Positions 36,943 to 49,000 of a stretch of DNA of 64,000 nucleotides are shown here, in pieces. Where the stretch lies: contig NZ_AVBF01000006.1 of the NCBI RefSeq assembly GCF_000770635.1, positions 48,830 through 112,829 of the forward strand, written 5' to 3'. Positions within the stretch are counted from its first letter, which is position 1. Each line of letters begins with the position of its first letter. The notes beneath the pieces are model-generated. The model saw nothing but the letters and a program-made list of their open reading frames with translations. It ran no database searches and was not told the origin of the DNA. This DNA is from Pontibacillus yanchengensis Y32. Lineage in GTDB: Bacteria > Bacillota > Bacilli > Bacillales > BH030062. The translations under genes were made by a program, and so were the position numbers.

Positions 36943-37680
36943 ATGTCTGTAATTTCAATGAAACAGCTTTTAGAAGCAGGTGTTCATTTTGGACACCAAA
37001 CTCGTCGTTGGAATCCGAAAATGAAGAAATATATCTTCACGGAGCGTAACGGCATTTACATCATCGACCTTCAGAAAACTGTTAAGAAGGTAGATGAAGC
37101 GTTTAATTACGTTAAGGAAGTAGCTGAAAATGGCGGTAACATCCTTTTCGTTGGAACTAAAAAACAAGCTCAAGAATCCGTTAAGGAAGAAGCAACTCGT
37201 GCAGGTATGTACTACATTAACCAACGTTGGTTAGGTGGAACTCTAACGAACTTCCAAACTATTCGTAAGCGTATTAATCGTCTAAAAGACATTGAACGCA
37301 TGGAAGAAGACGGTACTTTCGAAGTACTACCTAAGAAAGAAACTGTAGATCTACTAAAAGAAAAAGATCGTCTTGTTAAATTCCTAGGCGGAATCAAGAA
37401 TATGGAAAGTCTTCCAGATGCAATGTTTATCATTGACCCACGTAAAGAGCGCATCGCTGTAGCGGAAGCGCACAAATTAAACATTCCTATCGTCGGAATC
37501 GTAGACACAAACTGTGATCCAGATGAGATCGATTATGTGATTCCTGCGAACGATGATGCTATCCGCGCTGTGAAACTTCTAACTGCTAAAATGGCAGACG
37601 CTGTGCTTGAAGCAAAGCAAGGCGAAGAAGTTGAAGAAGCAGAAGTAGAAGCTGAACAAGCAGAAGCGGCACAAGAGTAA
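36943..37680 (+). CDS. rpsB: Ribosomal protein S2
   Basis: Small-subunit protein, 245 aa. [22 protein letters not shown] is the diagnostic start region, and the C-terminus is a long Glu/Ala tail. ATG 36943 follows AGGAGG. In-frame upstream codons (from 36886) lie in the leader hairpin. Confidence 0.98.
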   Translation: MSVISMKQLLEAGVHFGHQTRRWNPKMKKYIFTERNGIYIIDLQKTVKKVDEAFNYVKEVAENGGNILFVGTKKQAQESVKEEATRAGMYYINQRWLGGTLTNFQTIRKRINRLKDIERMEEDGTFEVLPKKETVDLLKEKDRLVKFLGGIKNMESLPDAMFIIDPRKERIAVAEAHKLNIPIVGIVDTNCDPDEIDYVIPANDDAIRAVKLLTAKMADAVLEAKQGEEVEEAEVEAEQAEAAQE

Positions 37681-37690
37681 GGAAGGTTTG

Positions 37691-37730
37691 AAAGGTGATA
37701 AGAGGGAAGAACCTTTTATCACCTTTTTTT
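37691..37730 (+). terminator. Terminator/attenuator between rpsB and tsf
   Basis: Perfect 11-bp stem AAAGGTGATAA / TTATCACCTTT (37691-37701 / 37716-37726) followed by T residues to 37730. It would reduce readthrough from rpsB to tsf. Confidence 0.85.
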
Positions 37731-37766
37731 CAGAAAAAAACCGAATTATTTAAAGGAGGATTTACC

Positions 37767-38651
37767 ATGGCAGTAACAGCTAAAATGGTTAAAGAACTGC
37801 GTGAAAAAACAGGCGCAGGAATGATGGATTGTAAAAAAGCCCTATCTGAAGTTGAAGGTGACATGGAAAAAGCAGTAGCATACCTTCGTGAAAAAGGTAT
37901 CTCTAAGGCTCAAAAGAAACAAGACCGTATCGCTGCAGAAGGCTCAACACATATTGAGGTAGACGGTAATACTGCCGTTATCTTTGAAGTTAATGCTGAG
38001 ACAGACTTTGTTGCAAAGAATGAACAGTTCAAGCACTTACTTAACGAACTAGGTACTCACCTTGTTAAACAACAACCTGCAAATGTAGAAGAAGCTCTTG
38101 AGCAGAAACTACATGGTGAAGGTGATACTCTTAACGATTATATTACAGAAACGATTGCTAAAATTGGCGAGAAAATCTCTCTTCGACGTTTTGAAATCGT
38201 AGAAAAAACAGATAACGATGCATTCGGGGCTTATCTTCACATGGGTGGTCGTATTGGCGTTCTATCTCTTCTTGAGGGTACGACTGAAGAATCTGTAGCC
38301 AAAGACGTTTCTATGCACGTTGCTGCAGTTAGTCCTCGTTATATTAATCGCGAAGAAGTTCCAGAAGAAGAAGTGAACGCAGAGCGTGAAGCTCTTAAGA
38401 AAGAAGCTCTTAACGAAGGCAAGCCGGAGCACATTGTAGAAAAAATGGTAGAAGGCCGTCTTGGCAAGTTCTATGAAAGTGTTGTTCTTACTGAGCAAGC
38501 ATTCGTAAAAGACCCAGACAAAAAGGTTAAAGAATATGTTCAAGAACAAGGTGCTACTATCAAAGGCTTCGTACGTTACGAAGTTGGCGAAGGAATGGAA
38601 AAGCGTGAAGATAACTTCGCTGAAGAAGTTATGAACCAAGTTAACAAGTAA
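37767..38651 (+). CDS. tsf: Elongation factor Ts
   Basis: Nucleotide exchange factor for EF-Tu, 294 aa. The N-terminal UBA-like domain ([19 protein letters not shown]) and the core [10 protein letters not shown] are diagnostic. ATG 37767 follows AAAGGAGG. Confidence 0.98.
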   Translation: MAVTAKMVKELREKTGAGMMDCKKALSEVEGDMEKAVAYLREKGISKAQKKQDRIAAEGSTHIEVDGNTAVIFEVNAETDFVAKNEQFKHLLNELGTHLVKQQPANVEEALEQKLHGEGDTLNDYITETIAKIGEKISLRRFEIVEKTDNDAFGAYLHMGGRIGVLSLLEGTTEESVAKDVSMHVAAVSPRYINREEVPEEEVNAEREALKKEALNEGKPEHIVEKMVEGRLGKFYESVVLTEQAFVKDPDKKVKEYVQEQGATIKGFVRYEVGEGMEKREDNFAEEVMNQVNK

Positions 38652-38672
38652 AACAAGATAGCTTGGAGAGGG

Positions 38673-38702
38673 ATAGGGGACACGGTGTGTTCCCTATTTT
38701 TC
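38673..38702 (+). terminator. Hairpin terminator between tsf and pyrH
   Basis: ATAGGGGACAC (38673-38683) pairs with GTGTTCCCTAT (38687-38697) with one G-T pair and a 3-nt loop, followed by a short T tract. Confidence 0.8.
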
Positions 38703-38735
38703 AAAAGCTTACATAAACGAGTGATGGAGGTAATT

Positions 38736-39458
38736 ATGACAACAGCTCATTACCGTCGTGTGGTATTGAAATTAAGTGGTGAAGCCTTAAGTGGTCCAGA
38801 GGGATACGGGTTAGATCCAGAGATTATACAATCGGTAGCTCGACAAGTTAAAGAAATATCTGAGCTAGGTGTGGAAGTCGCTGTTGTAGTAGGCGGTGGA
38901 AACATTTGGAGAGGCAAAGTAGGAAGCGAAGTAGGCATGGATCGTGCGACAGCTGATTACATGGGTATGCTTGCTACAGTCATGAACTCATTAGCACTTC
39001 AGGATAGTTTGGAGAACATTGGAATCCCAACTCGTGTTCAAACTTCTATCGAGATGCGCCAAGTGGCTGAACCTTATATTCGCCGAAAAGCTATTCGTCA
39101 TTTGGAGAAAAAACGTGTTGTGATTTTCGCAGCAGGTACAGGTAACCCGTATTTCTCAACAGACACAACAGCAGCACTTCGAGCAGCAGAAATTGAGGCT
39201 GACGTAATCCTAATGGCAAAAAATAATGTTGATGGTGTGTACAACGCGGACCCTAAACAAGATGAAAACGCCAAAAAATATGAAGAACTATCCTATTTAG
39301 ATGTCTTGAACGAGGGGTTAGGAGTAATGGATTCAACTGCTTCCTCTTTATGTATGGACAATGACATTCCACTTTTAGTATTCTCTATTATGGAAGATGG
39401 CAATATAAAACGCGCTGTTTTAGGCGAAAGTATTGGTACAATAGTAAGGGGGAAATAA
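38736..39458 (+). CDS. pyrH: Uridylate kinase
   Basis: UMP to UDP kinase of the amino-acid kinase family, 240 aa. LKLSGEAL and [11 protein letters not shown] near the N-terminus and the [17 protein letters not shown] region are diagnostic. ATG 38736 follows ATGGAGG. frr follows after 2 nt. Confidence 0.97.
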   Translation: MTTAHYRRVVLKLSGEALSGPEGYGLDPEIIQSVARQVKEISELGVEVAVVVGGGNIWRGKVGSEVGMDRATADYMGMLATVMNSLALQDSLENIGIPTRVQTSIEMRQVAEPYIRRKAIRHLEKKRVVIFAAGTGNPYFSTDTTAALRAAEIEADVILMAKNNVDGVYNADPKQDENAKKYEELSYLDVLNEGLGVMDSTASSLCMDNDIPLLVFSIMEDGNIKRAVLGESIGTIVRGK

Positions 39459-39460
39459 TA

Positions 39461-40018
39461 ATGCCAGAATCACTTATGAAAGAAACTCGTGAACAAATGG
39501 ATGAAGCGGTAAGTGCATTTACGCGTCAACTAGCTACAGTTAGAGCCGGTCGTGCAAATCCAGCCATTTTAGATGGTGTGAAAGTAGACTATTATGGTGC
39601 AGTAGTTCCTTTGAATCAACTTGCAACAATTTCAGCTCCAGAAGCTCGTATGCTTGTTATTACACCATTTGATAAATCCTCAATTAGTGATATTGAGAAA
39701 GCTATTCAAAAGGCAGACCTTGGTCTTTCTCCATCTAGTGACGGAAACATTATTCGTATTAATATTCCTGCACTAAATGAGCAACGTCGTAAAGATTTAT
39801 CAAAGATTGTAAAAAAGTACACGGAAGAAGCGAAAGTGCAAGTTCGTAACATTAGACGTGAAACGAACGATCAACTTAAAAAGCTTGAGAAAAGTGGAGA
39901 CCTTACTGAAGACGATCTTCGTGACTACCAAGATCAAGTTCAAAAGGAAACAGACAAACGCATTGCTGAAATGGATAAAATCGCAAAGAACAAAGAAGAA
40001 GAAATCATGGAAGTTTAA
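39461..40018 (+). CDS. frr: Ribosome recycling factor
   Basis: Splits post-termination ribosomes together with EF-G, 185 aa. [19 protein letters not shown] and the C-terminal long helical bundle (RRDT-like [24 protein letters not shown] segment) are typical. It shares an operon with pyrH. Confidence 0.97.
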   Translation: MPESLMKETREQMDEAVSAFTRQLATVRAGRANPAILDGVKVDYYGAVVPLNQLATISAPEARMLVITPFDKSSISDIEKAIQKADLGLSPSSDGNIIRINIPALNEQRRKDLSKIVKKYTEEAKVQVRNIRRETNDQLKKLEKSGDLTEDDLRDYQDQVQKETDKRIAEMDKIAKNKEEEIMEV

Positions 40019-40040
40019 TGGATTTCCTAGTACAATGAAT

Positions 40041-40075
40041 GTGAAGCCCTCTTGAAAAAAAGGGGGTTTTTCACT
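40041..40075 (+). terminator. Terminator 1 after frr
   Basis: GTGAA...CCCTC pairs imperfectly with GGGGG...TTCAC across an A-rich loop, with T residues in the right arm; first of two tandem hairpins. Confidence 0.6.
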
Positions 40076-40103
40076 TTCAGCTAATCAACAGATTGTAACA
40101 GAT

Positions 40104-40138
40104 TGGCTTTCGCTTTTAAGGCGAAAGCCACATTTTTC
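40104..40138 (+). terminator. Terminator 2 after frr
   Basis: Perfect 10-bp stem TGGCTTTCGC / GCGAAAGCCA (40104-40113 / 40121-40130), loop TTTTAAG, then TTTTT. A TATAAT at 40139-40144 lies directly after it and may be the -10 of uppS, though its -35 is poor. Confidence 0.85.
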
Positions 40139-40176
40139 TATAATCATACTATTTAGCCCCTTATGGAGGATCTTGT

Positions 40177-40941
40177 ATGTTTTTAAAACTTCCTTTTAAG
40201 AAACAAAAAACTACAAATACTGAAGAAATACAGCTCGATCATAGCAATTTACCAAAACATATTGCGATTATTATGGATGGCAATGGGAGATGGGCGAAAA
40301 AACGCGGACTCCCTCGTATTGCTGGCCATAAAGAAGGTATGGATGTAGTAAAGAAAATCGTTCGTAAATCTTCTGATCTTGGCTTAGATGTTCTTACGCT
40401 TTATGCGTTTTCTACTGAAAATTGGAAACGTCCAAAAACGGAAGTCGAGTTTTTGATGAGGCTTCCTGACGAATTTTTAAATACATATTTACCTGAGCTA
40501 ATTGAAAATAATGTACGAGTTGAAACGATAGGAGCATTTGATCAACTCCCAAAACATACGAAGCAAGCGGTTGAGAATGCTAAGGAACAAACAAAAGACA
40601 ACACAGGTTTGATCTTAAACTTTGCTCTTAACTATGGTAGTAGGGGAGAATTAATAAGTGCTGTAAAATCAATAGTACAAGATGTGCAAGATGGTGAAAG
40701 AACACTAGAAGATATAAATGAATCTACTTTCGAATCGTATTTATATACTCATAAATTACCAGATCCAGATTTGCTCATTCGCACAAGCGGTGAGATTAGA
40801 CTAAGTAACTATTTATTATGGCAATTAGCTTATTCAGAATTTTGGTTTACCGAAATATTATGGCCAGATTTTGATGAGGACCTTTTCGAAAAAGCAATCC
40901 ATGACTACCAAAAACGTAAACGTAGGTATGGAGGAGTATAG
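40177..40941 (+). CDS. uppS: Undecaprenyl diphosphate synthase
   Basis: cis-Prenyltransferase that makes the lipid carrier for wall synthesis, 254 aa. The catalytic Asp is D34 in IIMDGNGRWAKKRG; RTSGEIRLSNYLLWQLAYSE is the conserved C-terminal motif. ATGGAGG precedes the start. cdsA follows. Confidence 0.97.
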   Translation: MFLKLPFKKQKTTNTEEIQLDHSNLPKHIAIIMDGNGRWAKKRGLPRIAGHKEGMDVVKKIVRKSSDLGLDVLTLYAFSTENWKRPKTEVEFLMRLPDEFLNTYLPELIENNVRVETIGAFDQLPKHTKQAVENAKEQTKDNTGLILNFALNYGSRGELISAVKSIVQDVQDGERTLEDINESTFESYLYTHKLPDPDLLIRTSGEIRLSNYLLWQLAYSEFWFTEILWPDFDEDLFEKAIHDYQKRKRRYGGV

Positions 40942-40954
40942 GGTGGAATAAGTG

Positions 40955-41746
40955 ATGAAACAGAGAGTCGTAACAGCGATTTTGTTTGGTCTTTTCTTTA
41001 TCCCCATTACTTTTTTTGGAGGACTTCCATTTAAAGTGCTTATCTATGTATTTGCGACAATAGGGCTTGTAGAGTTATTAAGAATGAGGAAAATATCACC
41101 AACGTCTTTTCCTGGATTGACTACCTTAATCTTGCTTTGGATTTTACTTGTCCCTATACCGTCTCTTATCTTTTTTGACTATATGGATATGACCAAGTCA
41201 GAGGCGACTCTTTTAGCAGTACTTATTTTACTAGCATATACAGTGTTGGTTAAGAACAAATTCACCTTTGATGACGCTGGATTTTTATTATTATCAGCAA
41301 TTTATGTTGGAATGGGTTTTTACTACTTAATTCTTACGAGAGAAGCAGGCGTCCATTATGTCTTTTTTGCTTTATTTTTAATTTGGGCTACAGATACAGG
41401 AGCATTTTTCTTCGGAAAAGCATACGGCAAACGAAAGCTTTGGCCTAAAATTAGTCCGAATAAGACGGTGGAAGGTGCTGTTGGTGGTATCTTACTAGCG
41501 TGTCTGGTAGCCGCAATTTTTCAATTAATCGTTTCGGTTCATGCTACTTTTTTTGTTGTGATAGCAGTAGCCATTTTAGTCTCTATTTTTGGACAAATCG
41601 GTGATTTAGTTGAATCAGCATATAAACGACATTATTCCGTTAAAGATTCAGGCAAACTACTTCCAGGCCATGGTGGTGTGTTAGATCGATTTGATAGTTT
41701 GATTTTTGTCTTACCAATTCTGCATTTTATTCATTTTATTTCATAG
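40955..41746 (+). CDS. cdsA: Phosphatidate cytidylyltransferase
   Basis: Makes CDP-diacylglycerol, the phospholipid precursor, in the membrane; 263 aa with about seven hydrophobic helices. The signature KRHYSVKDSGKLLPGHGGVL followed by DR is present near the C-terminus. ATG 40955 follows GGTGGA; GTG 40952 is adjacent. Confidence 0.96.
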   Translation: MKQRVVTAILFGLFFIPITFFGGLPFKVLIYVFATIGLVELLRMRKISPTSFPGLTTLILLWILLVPIPSLIFFDYMDMTKSEATLLAVLILLAYTVLVKNKFTFDDAGFLLLSAIYVGMGFYYLILTREAGVHYVFFALFLIWATDTGAFFFGKAYGKRKLWPKISPNKTVEGAVGGILLACLVAAIFQLIVSVHATFFVVIAVAILVSIFGQIGDLVESAYKRHYSVKDSGKLLPGHGGVLDRFDSLIFVLPILHFIHFIS

Positions 41747-41773
41747 GATTTATAAAGCATAGGAGCGTGCAAT

Positions 41774-42919
41774 ATGAAACGTATAGGCTTACTAGGTGCT
41801 ACTGGTTCAATTGGAGTACAAACAACAGATATAATCCGTAAACATCCTGAGCAATTTGCCCTTTTTGCAATGGCTTTTGGTCGAAATGTTGAAAAGGCAT
41901 TACCGTTAATAAATGAATTTAACCCTGAGATTGTAGTGGTTCAAGATCCAGATGTGAAAGAAACACTAAAACGTCAAGGGTATCAGGGACTGATTTATGT
42001 AGGTACAGAAGGGATGTATGAGGTCGCTACTCATCCTGAGGTGGATGTGGTAGTGAACGCAGTAATGGGGAGTGTAGGGTTATCTTCTACCCTTGGAGCT
42101 ATTGAAGCGAACAAGCAGGTTGCTTTGGCGAACAAGGAAACACTTGTTACTGCAGGACACTTAGTTATGGATGCTGCTAAACGCAATAATGTTTCTATAT
42201 TACCAATTGATAGTGAGCACTCGGCTATTCATCAGTGCTTGAATGGAGAATCTAAAAAAGATGCTAACAAAATTATACTTACCGCATCTGGTGGAAGCTT
42301 TCGGGATAAAAAACGAGAGGAACTAGAAAATGTGACAGTAGAGGATGCTTTAAATCATCCAAACTGGAGTATGGGTGCCAAAATCACAGTAGATTCTGCT
42401 ACAATGATGAATAAAGGGTTAGAAGTTATTGAGGCACATTGGCTATTTGACATGCCATATGATCAAATTGAAGTAATACAACATCGAGAAAGCGTCATCC
42501 ATTCAATGGTTGAATATGTAGATAAAAATGTTATTGCTCAATTAGGTACACCAGATATGAGAGTTCCAATTCAATATGCTCTAACCTATCCTAATCGACT
42601 TGAACTAAACCAAACGAAAACGTTAAACTTAGTTGATATAGGAACTCTTCATTTTGAGGAAATGGATTTTGCGCGATTCCCTTGTTTAAGATTGGCATAT
42701 GAAGCTGGTCGTGTTGGTGGTACAATGACGACAGTTCTAAACGCTGCAAATGAACAAGCTGTAGCATTATTTTTAAATGGTGAGATTTCCTTCCTTACAA
42801 TTGAGACCTTAATAGAACGCGCTTTAGAGGCGCATGACGCAATTGAACATCCTAACTTAGAAACAATTCAGCGAGTGGATGAGGAAACACGAGAGTTAGT
42901 TAAGTCGTACGTAAAATAA
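41774..42919 (+). CDS. dxr: 1-deoxy-D-xylulose 5-phosphate reductoisomerase
   Basis: Second enzyme of the MEP isoprenoid pathway, NADPH and metal dependent, 381 aa. The nucleotide motif LLGATGSIG lies at the N-terminus, and ALANKETLV and the metal-binding DSEHSA are present. AGGAG precedes the ATG. Its product feeds UppS through isoprenoid synthesis. Confidence 0.97.
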   Translation: MKRIGLLGATGSIGVQTTDIIRKHPEQFALFAMAFGRNVEKALPLINEFNPEIVVVQDPDVKETLKRQGYQGLIYVGTEGMYEVATHPEVDVVVNAVMGSVGLSSTLGAIEANKQVALANKETLVTAGHLVMDAAKRNNVSILPIDSEHSAIHQCLNGESKKDANKIILTASGGSFRDKKREELENVTVEDALNHPNWSMGAKITVDSATMMNKGLEVIEAHWLFDMPYDQIEVIQHRESVIHSMVEYVDKNVIAQLGTPDMRVPIQYALTYPNRLELNQTKTLNLVDIGTLHFEEMDFARFPCLRLAYEAGRVGGTMTTVLNAANEQAVALFLNGEISFLTIETLIERALEAHDAIEHPNLETIQRVDEETRELVKSYVK

Positions 42920-42935
42920 AAGGTAGGTGCTATCT

Positions 42936-44201
42936 TTGACATCAATGACAACAATTATAGCGTTTATATTTATGTTTGGCCTATTAGTATTTGTTCACGA
43001 ATTAGGTCACTTAATTTTCGCTAAGCGCGCAGGAATGTTAGCGCGGGAATTTGCAATTGGGATGGGACCCAAAATCTTTTCATTCGAGAAAAATGAAACG
43101 CTCTATACAATTCGTTTACTCCCAATTGGAGGATATGTTCGTGTAGCAGGCGATGACCCTGAAATTATTGAAATTAAACCCGGTCACCATGTTGGTCTTG
43201 AATTTAATCAAGATGGAAGAGTATCTCACATTATAGTGAACAATAAATCAAAGCACCCCAATGCACGTGTGGTTGAGGTGGAGCACGCAGACCTTGAACA
43301 TCAGCTGAAAATAGAAGGTTATGAATTAGATGAAGATGAAAAGCTCATTTTCGACGTCGATCCGAAAGCAAAATTTGTAATGGATGGCAAAGAGGCTCAA
43401 ATTGCACCTTATGATCGTCAATTTGGATCTAAGACTCTCCCTCAACGAGCGATGCAGTTGTTCGCAGGTCCTATGATGAATTTTGTCTTAGCGCTTGTTA
43501 TCTTTCTTCTTCTTGGTTTCGTACAAGGAGTGCCTATTGAGAAGGCTCAATTAGGTGAACTAGAACAGAACGGCCCTGCTGACCAGGCTGGATTGCAACA
43601 AGGTGATAAAATCGTAAGTGTAGATGATCAATCAGTTAGTACGTGGTCTGAGTTTGTATCCATTATTCAAAAACGACCAAACGAATCGTTAGATTTGACA
43701 TTTACAAGAGATACTGGAACATCCACTGTAACTGTCAACACTAGAGAAGTTGAACGTAATGGGGAAACGATTGGGCAAATAGGAGTGTTTCGACCCACAG
43801 AAAAATCATTCTTAGGAGCTTTTTCATATAGTGTCGGGCAAACATATGAATTCACAAAATTGATTTTAGTAACTCTTGGCAAAATGGTAACCGGACAATT
43901 CTCAATTGATCAGTTATCAGGCCCAGTAGGTATTTATAATGCTACCAGCACAGTGGTACAAACCAGCTGGCAGAGCTATGTACCTTGGATTGCTTTATTG
44001 AGTATTAACTTAGGTATTTTAAACTTGTTACCAGTTCCTGCTCTTGATGGTGGGCGATTGGTGTTTATTGGAATAGAAGCAGTGCGGGGTAAACCAATGG
44101 ATCCTCAGAAAGAAGGAATTGTACACTTTATTGGTTTTGCATTGCTGATGCTACTAATGATTGTGGTAACATGGAATGACATTCAACGATTATTTTTATG
44201 A
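42936..44201 (+). CDS. rseP: Site-2 protease RseP/RasP
   Basis: Intramembrane zinc metalloprotease that cleaves anti-sigma factors and signal peptide remnants, 421 aa. HELGH at residues 21-25 supplies the zinc ligands; LLPVPALDGGRL carries the third. A PDZ domain lies between (about residues 200-285). TTG 42936 follows AAGGTAGG; ATG 42945 is an alternative. Confidence 0.95.
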   Translation: MTSMTTIIAFIFMFGLLVFVHELGHLIFAKRAGMLAREFAIGMGPKIFSFEKNETLYTIRLLPIGGYVRVAGDDPEIIEIKPGHHVGLEFNQDGRVSHIIVNNKSKHPNARVVEVEHADLEHQLKIEGYELDEDEKLIFDVDPKAKFVMDGKEAQIAPYDRQFGSKTLPQRAMQLFAGPMMNFVLALVIFLLLGFVQGVPIEKAQLGELEQNGPADQAGLQQGDKIVSVDDQSVSTWSEFVSIIQKRPNESLDLTFTRDTGTSTVTVNTREVERNGETIGQIGVFRPTEKSFLGAFSYSVGQTYEFTKLILVTLGKMVTGQFSIDQLSGPVGIYNATSTVVQTSWQSYVPWIALLSINLGILNLLPVPALDGGRLVFIGIEAVRGKPMDPQKEGIVHFIGFALLMLLMIVVTWNDIQRLFL

Positions 44202-44236
44202 TTTAGCTTAAATGAATAGAGACGAGGTGCGTATGG

Positions 44237-45940
44237 ATGAAACAGAGTGAAATGCTGTTACCTACATTAAAAGAAAACCCTGCGGATGCAGAAATTAAAA
44301 GCCATCAACTACTAGTCCGTGCCGGTTTCATCCGTAAAGTTGCTTCAGGAATATATTCTTTTTTACCTATTGGAAATCGAGTATTAAAGAAGGTTGAAGC
44401 AATCGTTAGGGAAGAAATGGAAAATGCCGGTGCTCACGAAATGAATATGACCGCTTTACAACCTTCCGAGTTTTGGAAGGAAACAGGTCGTTGGAACACA
44501 TTTGGTCCAGAATTAATGAGAATTCATGATCGCCATCATAGGGAGTTTGCTCTTGGTGCTACTCATGAAGAAGAGGTTACAGCGCTTATTCGAGATGAAG
44601 TGAAAAGTTATAAACAACTTCCATTAAGTCTATACCAAATTCAGACTAAATTTAGAGATGAACAACGTCCGCGCTTTGGTCTGTTACGTGGACGAGAATT
44701 CTTAATGAAGGATGCTTATACATTCCACCAATCTTATGAAAGCTTAGATACTTCCTATGAAAAGATGTTTAACGCATATTCAAACATCTTTTCCAGGTTA
44801 GGTCTTAATTTCCGTGCTGTTATTGCAGATTCAGGTGCTATGGGTGGTAAAGATACACATGAATTCATGGTTCTTTCAGAAGTAGGAGAAGACACGATTG
44901 CGTATTCAGATTCATCACAATATGCAGCAAATATTGAGATGGCCCCAGTTGTTACTCAATATGAAAAGTCAATGGAAGAACCAAAAGAAAAGGAAAAAGT
45001 AGCTACACCTGACTGTAAGACAATGGCTGATGCAGCAAATTATCTTGGACACTCATTGGCAGCAGGTTTGAAATCCATTATGTTTAAAGTAGATGAAAAA
45101 CTAGTAATGGTTATTACTCGAGGTGATCATGAAGTAAATGATGTGAAATTGAAAAATCTTTACGATGCCTCTTTCATAGATTTAGCTACTGAAGAGGAAA
45201 CTAGAACAGCTATGGGAGCCGGTTTTGGTTCACTTGGACCTATAAGTACACCAGATCATATTGAAATAGTTGCAGATTATGCTGTTGAAGCATTGGTTAA
45301 TGCTTCATGTGGGGCAAATGAAGATGGATTCCATTATAAAAATGTTACACCTGGGAAGGATTTTGAGGTAACACAATACGCAGACCTGCGTTTTATTGAA
45401 GAGGGAGACCCTTCACCTGATGGACAAGGCACCATTCAATTTGCAAAGGGAATTGAAGTTGGACATGTCTTTAAACTTGGTAAATTTTATGCAGAAAAAA
45501 TGAATGCAACGTTCCTTGATGAAAATGGAAAAGCCAATACATTAATCATGGGTTGTTATGGGGTTGGTATTTCTAGAACAATGGCTTCCATTGTTGAACA
45601 ATATCATGATGATAATGGTATTACTTGGCCTAAACAAGTAGCCCCTTATCAGGTCCATTTACTTGCTTTAAATATTAAGAAAGAAGAACAAAAGGAGCTT
45701 GCTGATCGAATCTACGCTACGTTAAAACAAGCAGGGATTGAAGTTTTATACGATGACCGTAAAGAACGTGCTGGTGTGAAATTCGCAGACAGTGACTTAA
45801 TAGGTATCCCTCTACGTGTTACGGTAGGTAAGCAAGCTGGAGATGGTTACGTAGAATGTAAAGAGAGAGTTTCAGGAGAACAAAGCGATGTACATGAAGG
45901 CAATTTATTAGATCAAATTACATCGTTCATTAATCAATAA
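44237..45940 (+). CDS. proS: Prolyl-tRNA synthetase
   Basis: Class II synthetase of the bacterial type with the editing insertion, 567 aa. [19 protein letters not shown] is motif 2, the insertion domain spans about residues 225-395, and the C-terminal anticodon-binding domain ends the protein. GAGGTG lies 7 nt before ATG. No T-box leader is visible. Confidence 0.97.
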   Translation: MKQSEMLLPTLKENPADAEIKSHQLLVRAGFIRKVASGIYSFLPIGNRVLKKVEAIVREEMENAGAHEMNMTALQPSEFWKETGRWNTFGPELMRIHDRHHREFALGATHEEEVTALIRDEVKSYKQLPLSLYQIQTKFRDEQRPRFGLLRGREFLMKDAYTFHQSYESLDTSYEKMFNAYSNIFSRLGLNFRAVIADSGAMGGKDTHEFMVLSEVGEDTIAYSDSSQYAANIEMAPVVTQYEKSMEEPKEKEKVATPDCKTMADAANYLGHSLAAGLKSIMFKVDEKLVMVITRGDHEVNDVKLKNLYDASFIDLATEEETRTAMGAGFGSLGPISTPDHIEIVADYAVEALVNASCGANEDGFHYKNVTPGKDFEVTQYADLRFIEEGDPSPDGQGTIQFAKGIEVGHVFKLGKFYAEKMNATFLDENGKANTLIMGCYGVGISRTMASIVEQYHDDNGITWPKQVAPYQVHLLALNIKKEEQKELADRIYATLKQAGIEVLYDDRKERAGVKFADSDLIGIPLRVTVGKQAGDGYVECKERVSGEQSDVHEGNLLDQITSFINQ

Positions 45941-46010
45941 ACACTGAAAAGATTTTTGTCCCACTAGGGTATAAGCTAGCTCATATAGTATTTCCTATGG
46001 CAGGAAAATG

Positions 46011-46040
46011 GAGGGTACCTTCTTTTGAGGGTACCTCTTT
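46011..46040 (+). terminator. Hairpin before polC
   Basis: GAGGGTACC (46011-46019) pairs with GGTACCTC (46030-46037) with one bulged G, followed by TTT. It probably ends the proS transcript; no clear polC promoter is seen. Confidence 0.55.
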
Positions 46041-46074
46041 GCTTGCACGTTCTTGATAACAGGGGAGGATATGT

Positions 46075-49000
46075 ATGCAAGACATGTCACAGTATGAAAA
46101 AATGCAGTTGCTTCTGAAGCAAATTGAAATGCCTGAGGATCTTGTGGAAACTCATTTTAAAGATAGCAAGCTTACAAAGCTAGCTGTCCATAAACAAGCA
46201 AAAGAATGGCATTTCTACTTCTATATCCCAACTGTATTACCACCAAATGTATATGGAGTTTTCACTTCCAAATTGCATGAAGCATTTCATCATATTGCAA
46301 CTATAAATTGGACAATTGAAACAGATCATAAGGCTTTAGATAAGGAGAGCGTTTGTGATTATTGGCTTCAATTTATAAAGTCTATTCCAGATTTATCACC
46401 AGCTTATAAAGACTTATTACATGAACAACGACCTGAAGTTGATGGAAATAAGCTAATTTTACATGCAAGAAATGATGCAGAAGCTCATGCACTAAAGAGA
46501 AGGCTACAAGAACCTTTTCAATCCTATTGCCAACGAATAGGTGCCTCTATATTTATGCTTACAGTTGAAGTGAGAGAAAATGTTGAGGATATGGAAAGAT
46601 TCAAAGAACAAAAGGCTAAAGAAGATCAAACACTAGTACAAAAGGCTGTAATTGATCGTGAGAAATCGAAAGACGATGATGAAGTTCTCCATGAAGGACC
46701 ACTTTTAATTGGATATAATGTAAAAGATGACGCAGAGCCAATTGAAAATATTCAAGAAGAAGAAGGTAGAATGGTCATTCAAGGAAATGTTTTTGAGGTG
46801 GAATTAAAAGAATTACGGTCCGGTCGTCACTTGTTAATGGTGAAAATTACAGATTATACGGATTCTATTCAAGTGAAGATGTTTTCCCGTGGAGATGAAG
46901 ATGTGGAAAAATATCAACGACTTAAAGAAGGCATGTGGGTAAAAGCCCGAGGTCGAATCCAGACCGATAATTATACAAACGAGCTAACAATGATGGCAAA
47001 TGATATTAATGAAATGAAGCCAGTCGTTCGTAAAGATGCCGCTGCAGAAGACGAAAAACGTGTCGAGCTTCACGCGCACACAACTATGAGTCAAATGGAT
47101 GCAACGGTATCACCTCAACGGTTAATTAGCCAAGCTGCAAAATGGGGACATAAAGCGGTGGCTATTACCGACCATGCTGTTGTACAAGCTTATCCAGAAG
47201 CTTATAGTGCTGGACAGAAAAATGGAATTAAGGTCTTGTATGGTGTCGAAGCTAATATTGTAGATGATGGTGTTCCAATCGCCTACAATGAGCAGGATCG
47301 GGACCTTGCTACAGATGAATTTATTGTATTTGACGTGGAAACAACTGGTCTTTCTGCTGTGTATGACACAATCATAGAGTTAGCAGCTGTTAAGATTAAA
47401 GATGGGGATATTGTTGATCGGTTTGAATCCTTCGCTAATCCACATCAGCCTTTATCCCAAACGACTACAGATTTAACAGGTATTACAGATGATATGGTTA
47501 AGGACGCTCCTGATCCGGAGAAAGTCGTTAATGATTTTCGAGATTGGATGGCTGACGGGATTCTAGTAGCTCATAATGCAAGCTTTGACATGGGCTTTTT
47601 GAATGCTGGATTTAAGCAAATTGGATATGAAAAATGTACGAACCCAGTTATAGACACATTAGAGCTTGCACGTCTATTGGTTCCTCAATTAAAGAACCAC
47701 CGTTTAAATACTTTGTGTAAGCACTTTGATATTGAATTAACTCAACACCACCGTGCAATCTATGACGCAGAGGCAACAGGTTACTTGTTATGGAAACTAG
47801 TGAAGGAAGCACGGAATAAGGATATTTATAACCATTTAGATTTAAATAAATTTATGGGAGAGGGAAACGCTTATCAACGTTCACGACCTTTTCATGCTAC
47901 GCTTTTAGCTCAAACAGACGAAGGACTTAAAAATATTTATAAGCTAGTGTCCATGTCTCATGTAGATTACTTTTATCGTGTTCCGCGTATTCCGCGCTCT
48001 GTACTTAAGAAGTATCGAGAGGGAATCCTGATTGGCTCTGGATGTGATAAGGGTGAAGTATTCGAGACCATGATGCAAAAATCTCAAGATGAAGCTGAGT
48101 CAATAGCGGAATTTTATGATTATATTGAAATTCAACCTCCGTCCAATTATAACCATTTAATTGAAAAAGACCTAGTACACAATGAAGCTCATCTATTTGA
48201 TATTTTGAAAAACCTGGTTAACATGGCAGACCGAATTGGAAAGCCAGCTGTCGCTACAGGTAACACCCATTATATCGATGAACACGAAAAGCTTTATCGT
48301 AGTATTCTAATTGCTTCTCAAAGTGGTAATCCGCTCAATCGTCAAACACAACCAGATGTTCATTTTAAAACAACTGCTGAAATGATTGATGCCTTTTCTT
48401 TCCTAGGGGCTGATAAGGCAAAGGAAGTAGTTGTAACAAATTCCCAACAAATCGCTGACAGCATTGATGATGTAAAACCGGTCAAAGATGATCTATATAC
48501 TCCAAACATCGACGGGGCAAATGAAGAGATGAAAAATATGACCTATAATAAGGCAAAGAGTATTTATGGTGAACCACTACCAAAGCTAGTTGAGGAACGT
48601 ATTGAAAGTGAATTAGAGAGTATTATTGGAAATGGTTTTGCTGTAATTTATCTAATATCTCAAAAACTTGTAACCAAGTCATTAAATGACGGTTATCTGG
48701 TTGGCTCACGTGGTTCAGTTGGATCCTCCTTCGTAGCTACGATGACAGATATAACCGAAGTGAATCCACTTCCTCCTCACTATGTATGCCCAGAATGTAA
48801 GAAATCAGAGTTCTTTACGGATGGGTCAGTAGGATCTGGCTTCGATTTATCTGAAAAAGATTGCCCGGATTGTGGTGTGCCATATGTTAAAGATGGACAA
48901 GATATTCCGTTCGCAACGTTCTTAGGTTTTAAAGGTGATAAAGTACCAGATATTGATCTGAACTTCTCAGGGGAATACCAACCTCAGGCTCACAACTACA

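Noticed and set aside
44202..44236. T-box riboswitch before proS
   Set aside because: Only 35 nt between rseP and proS and no AGGGTGGNACC motif.
46011..46037. AGGGTACC stretch before polC as a T-box
   Set aside because: It is a simple hairpin with GGTACC twice; no specifier stem or antiterminator.
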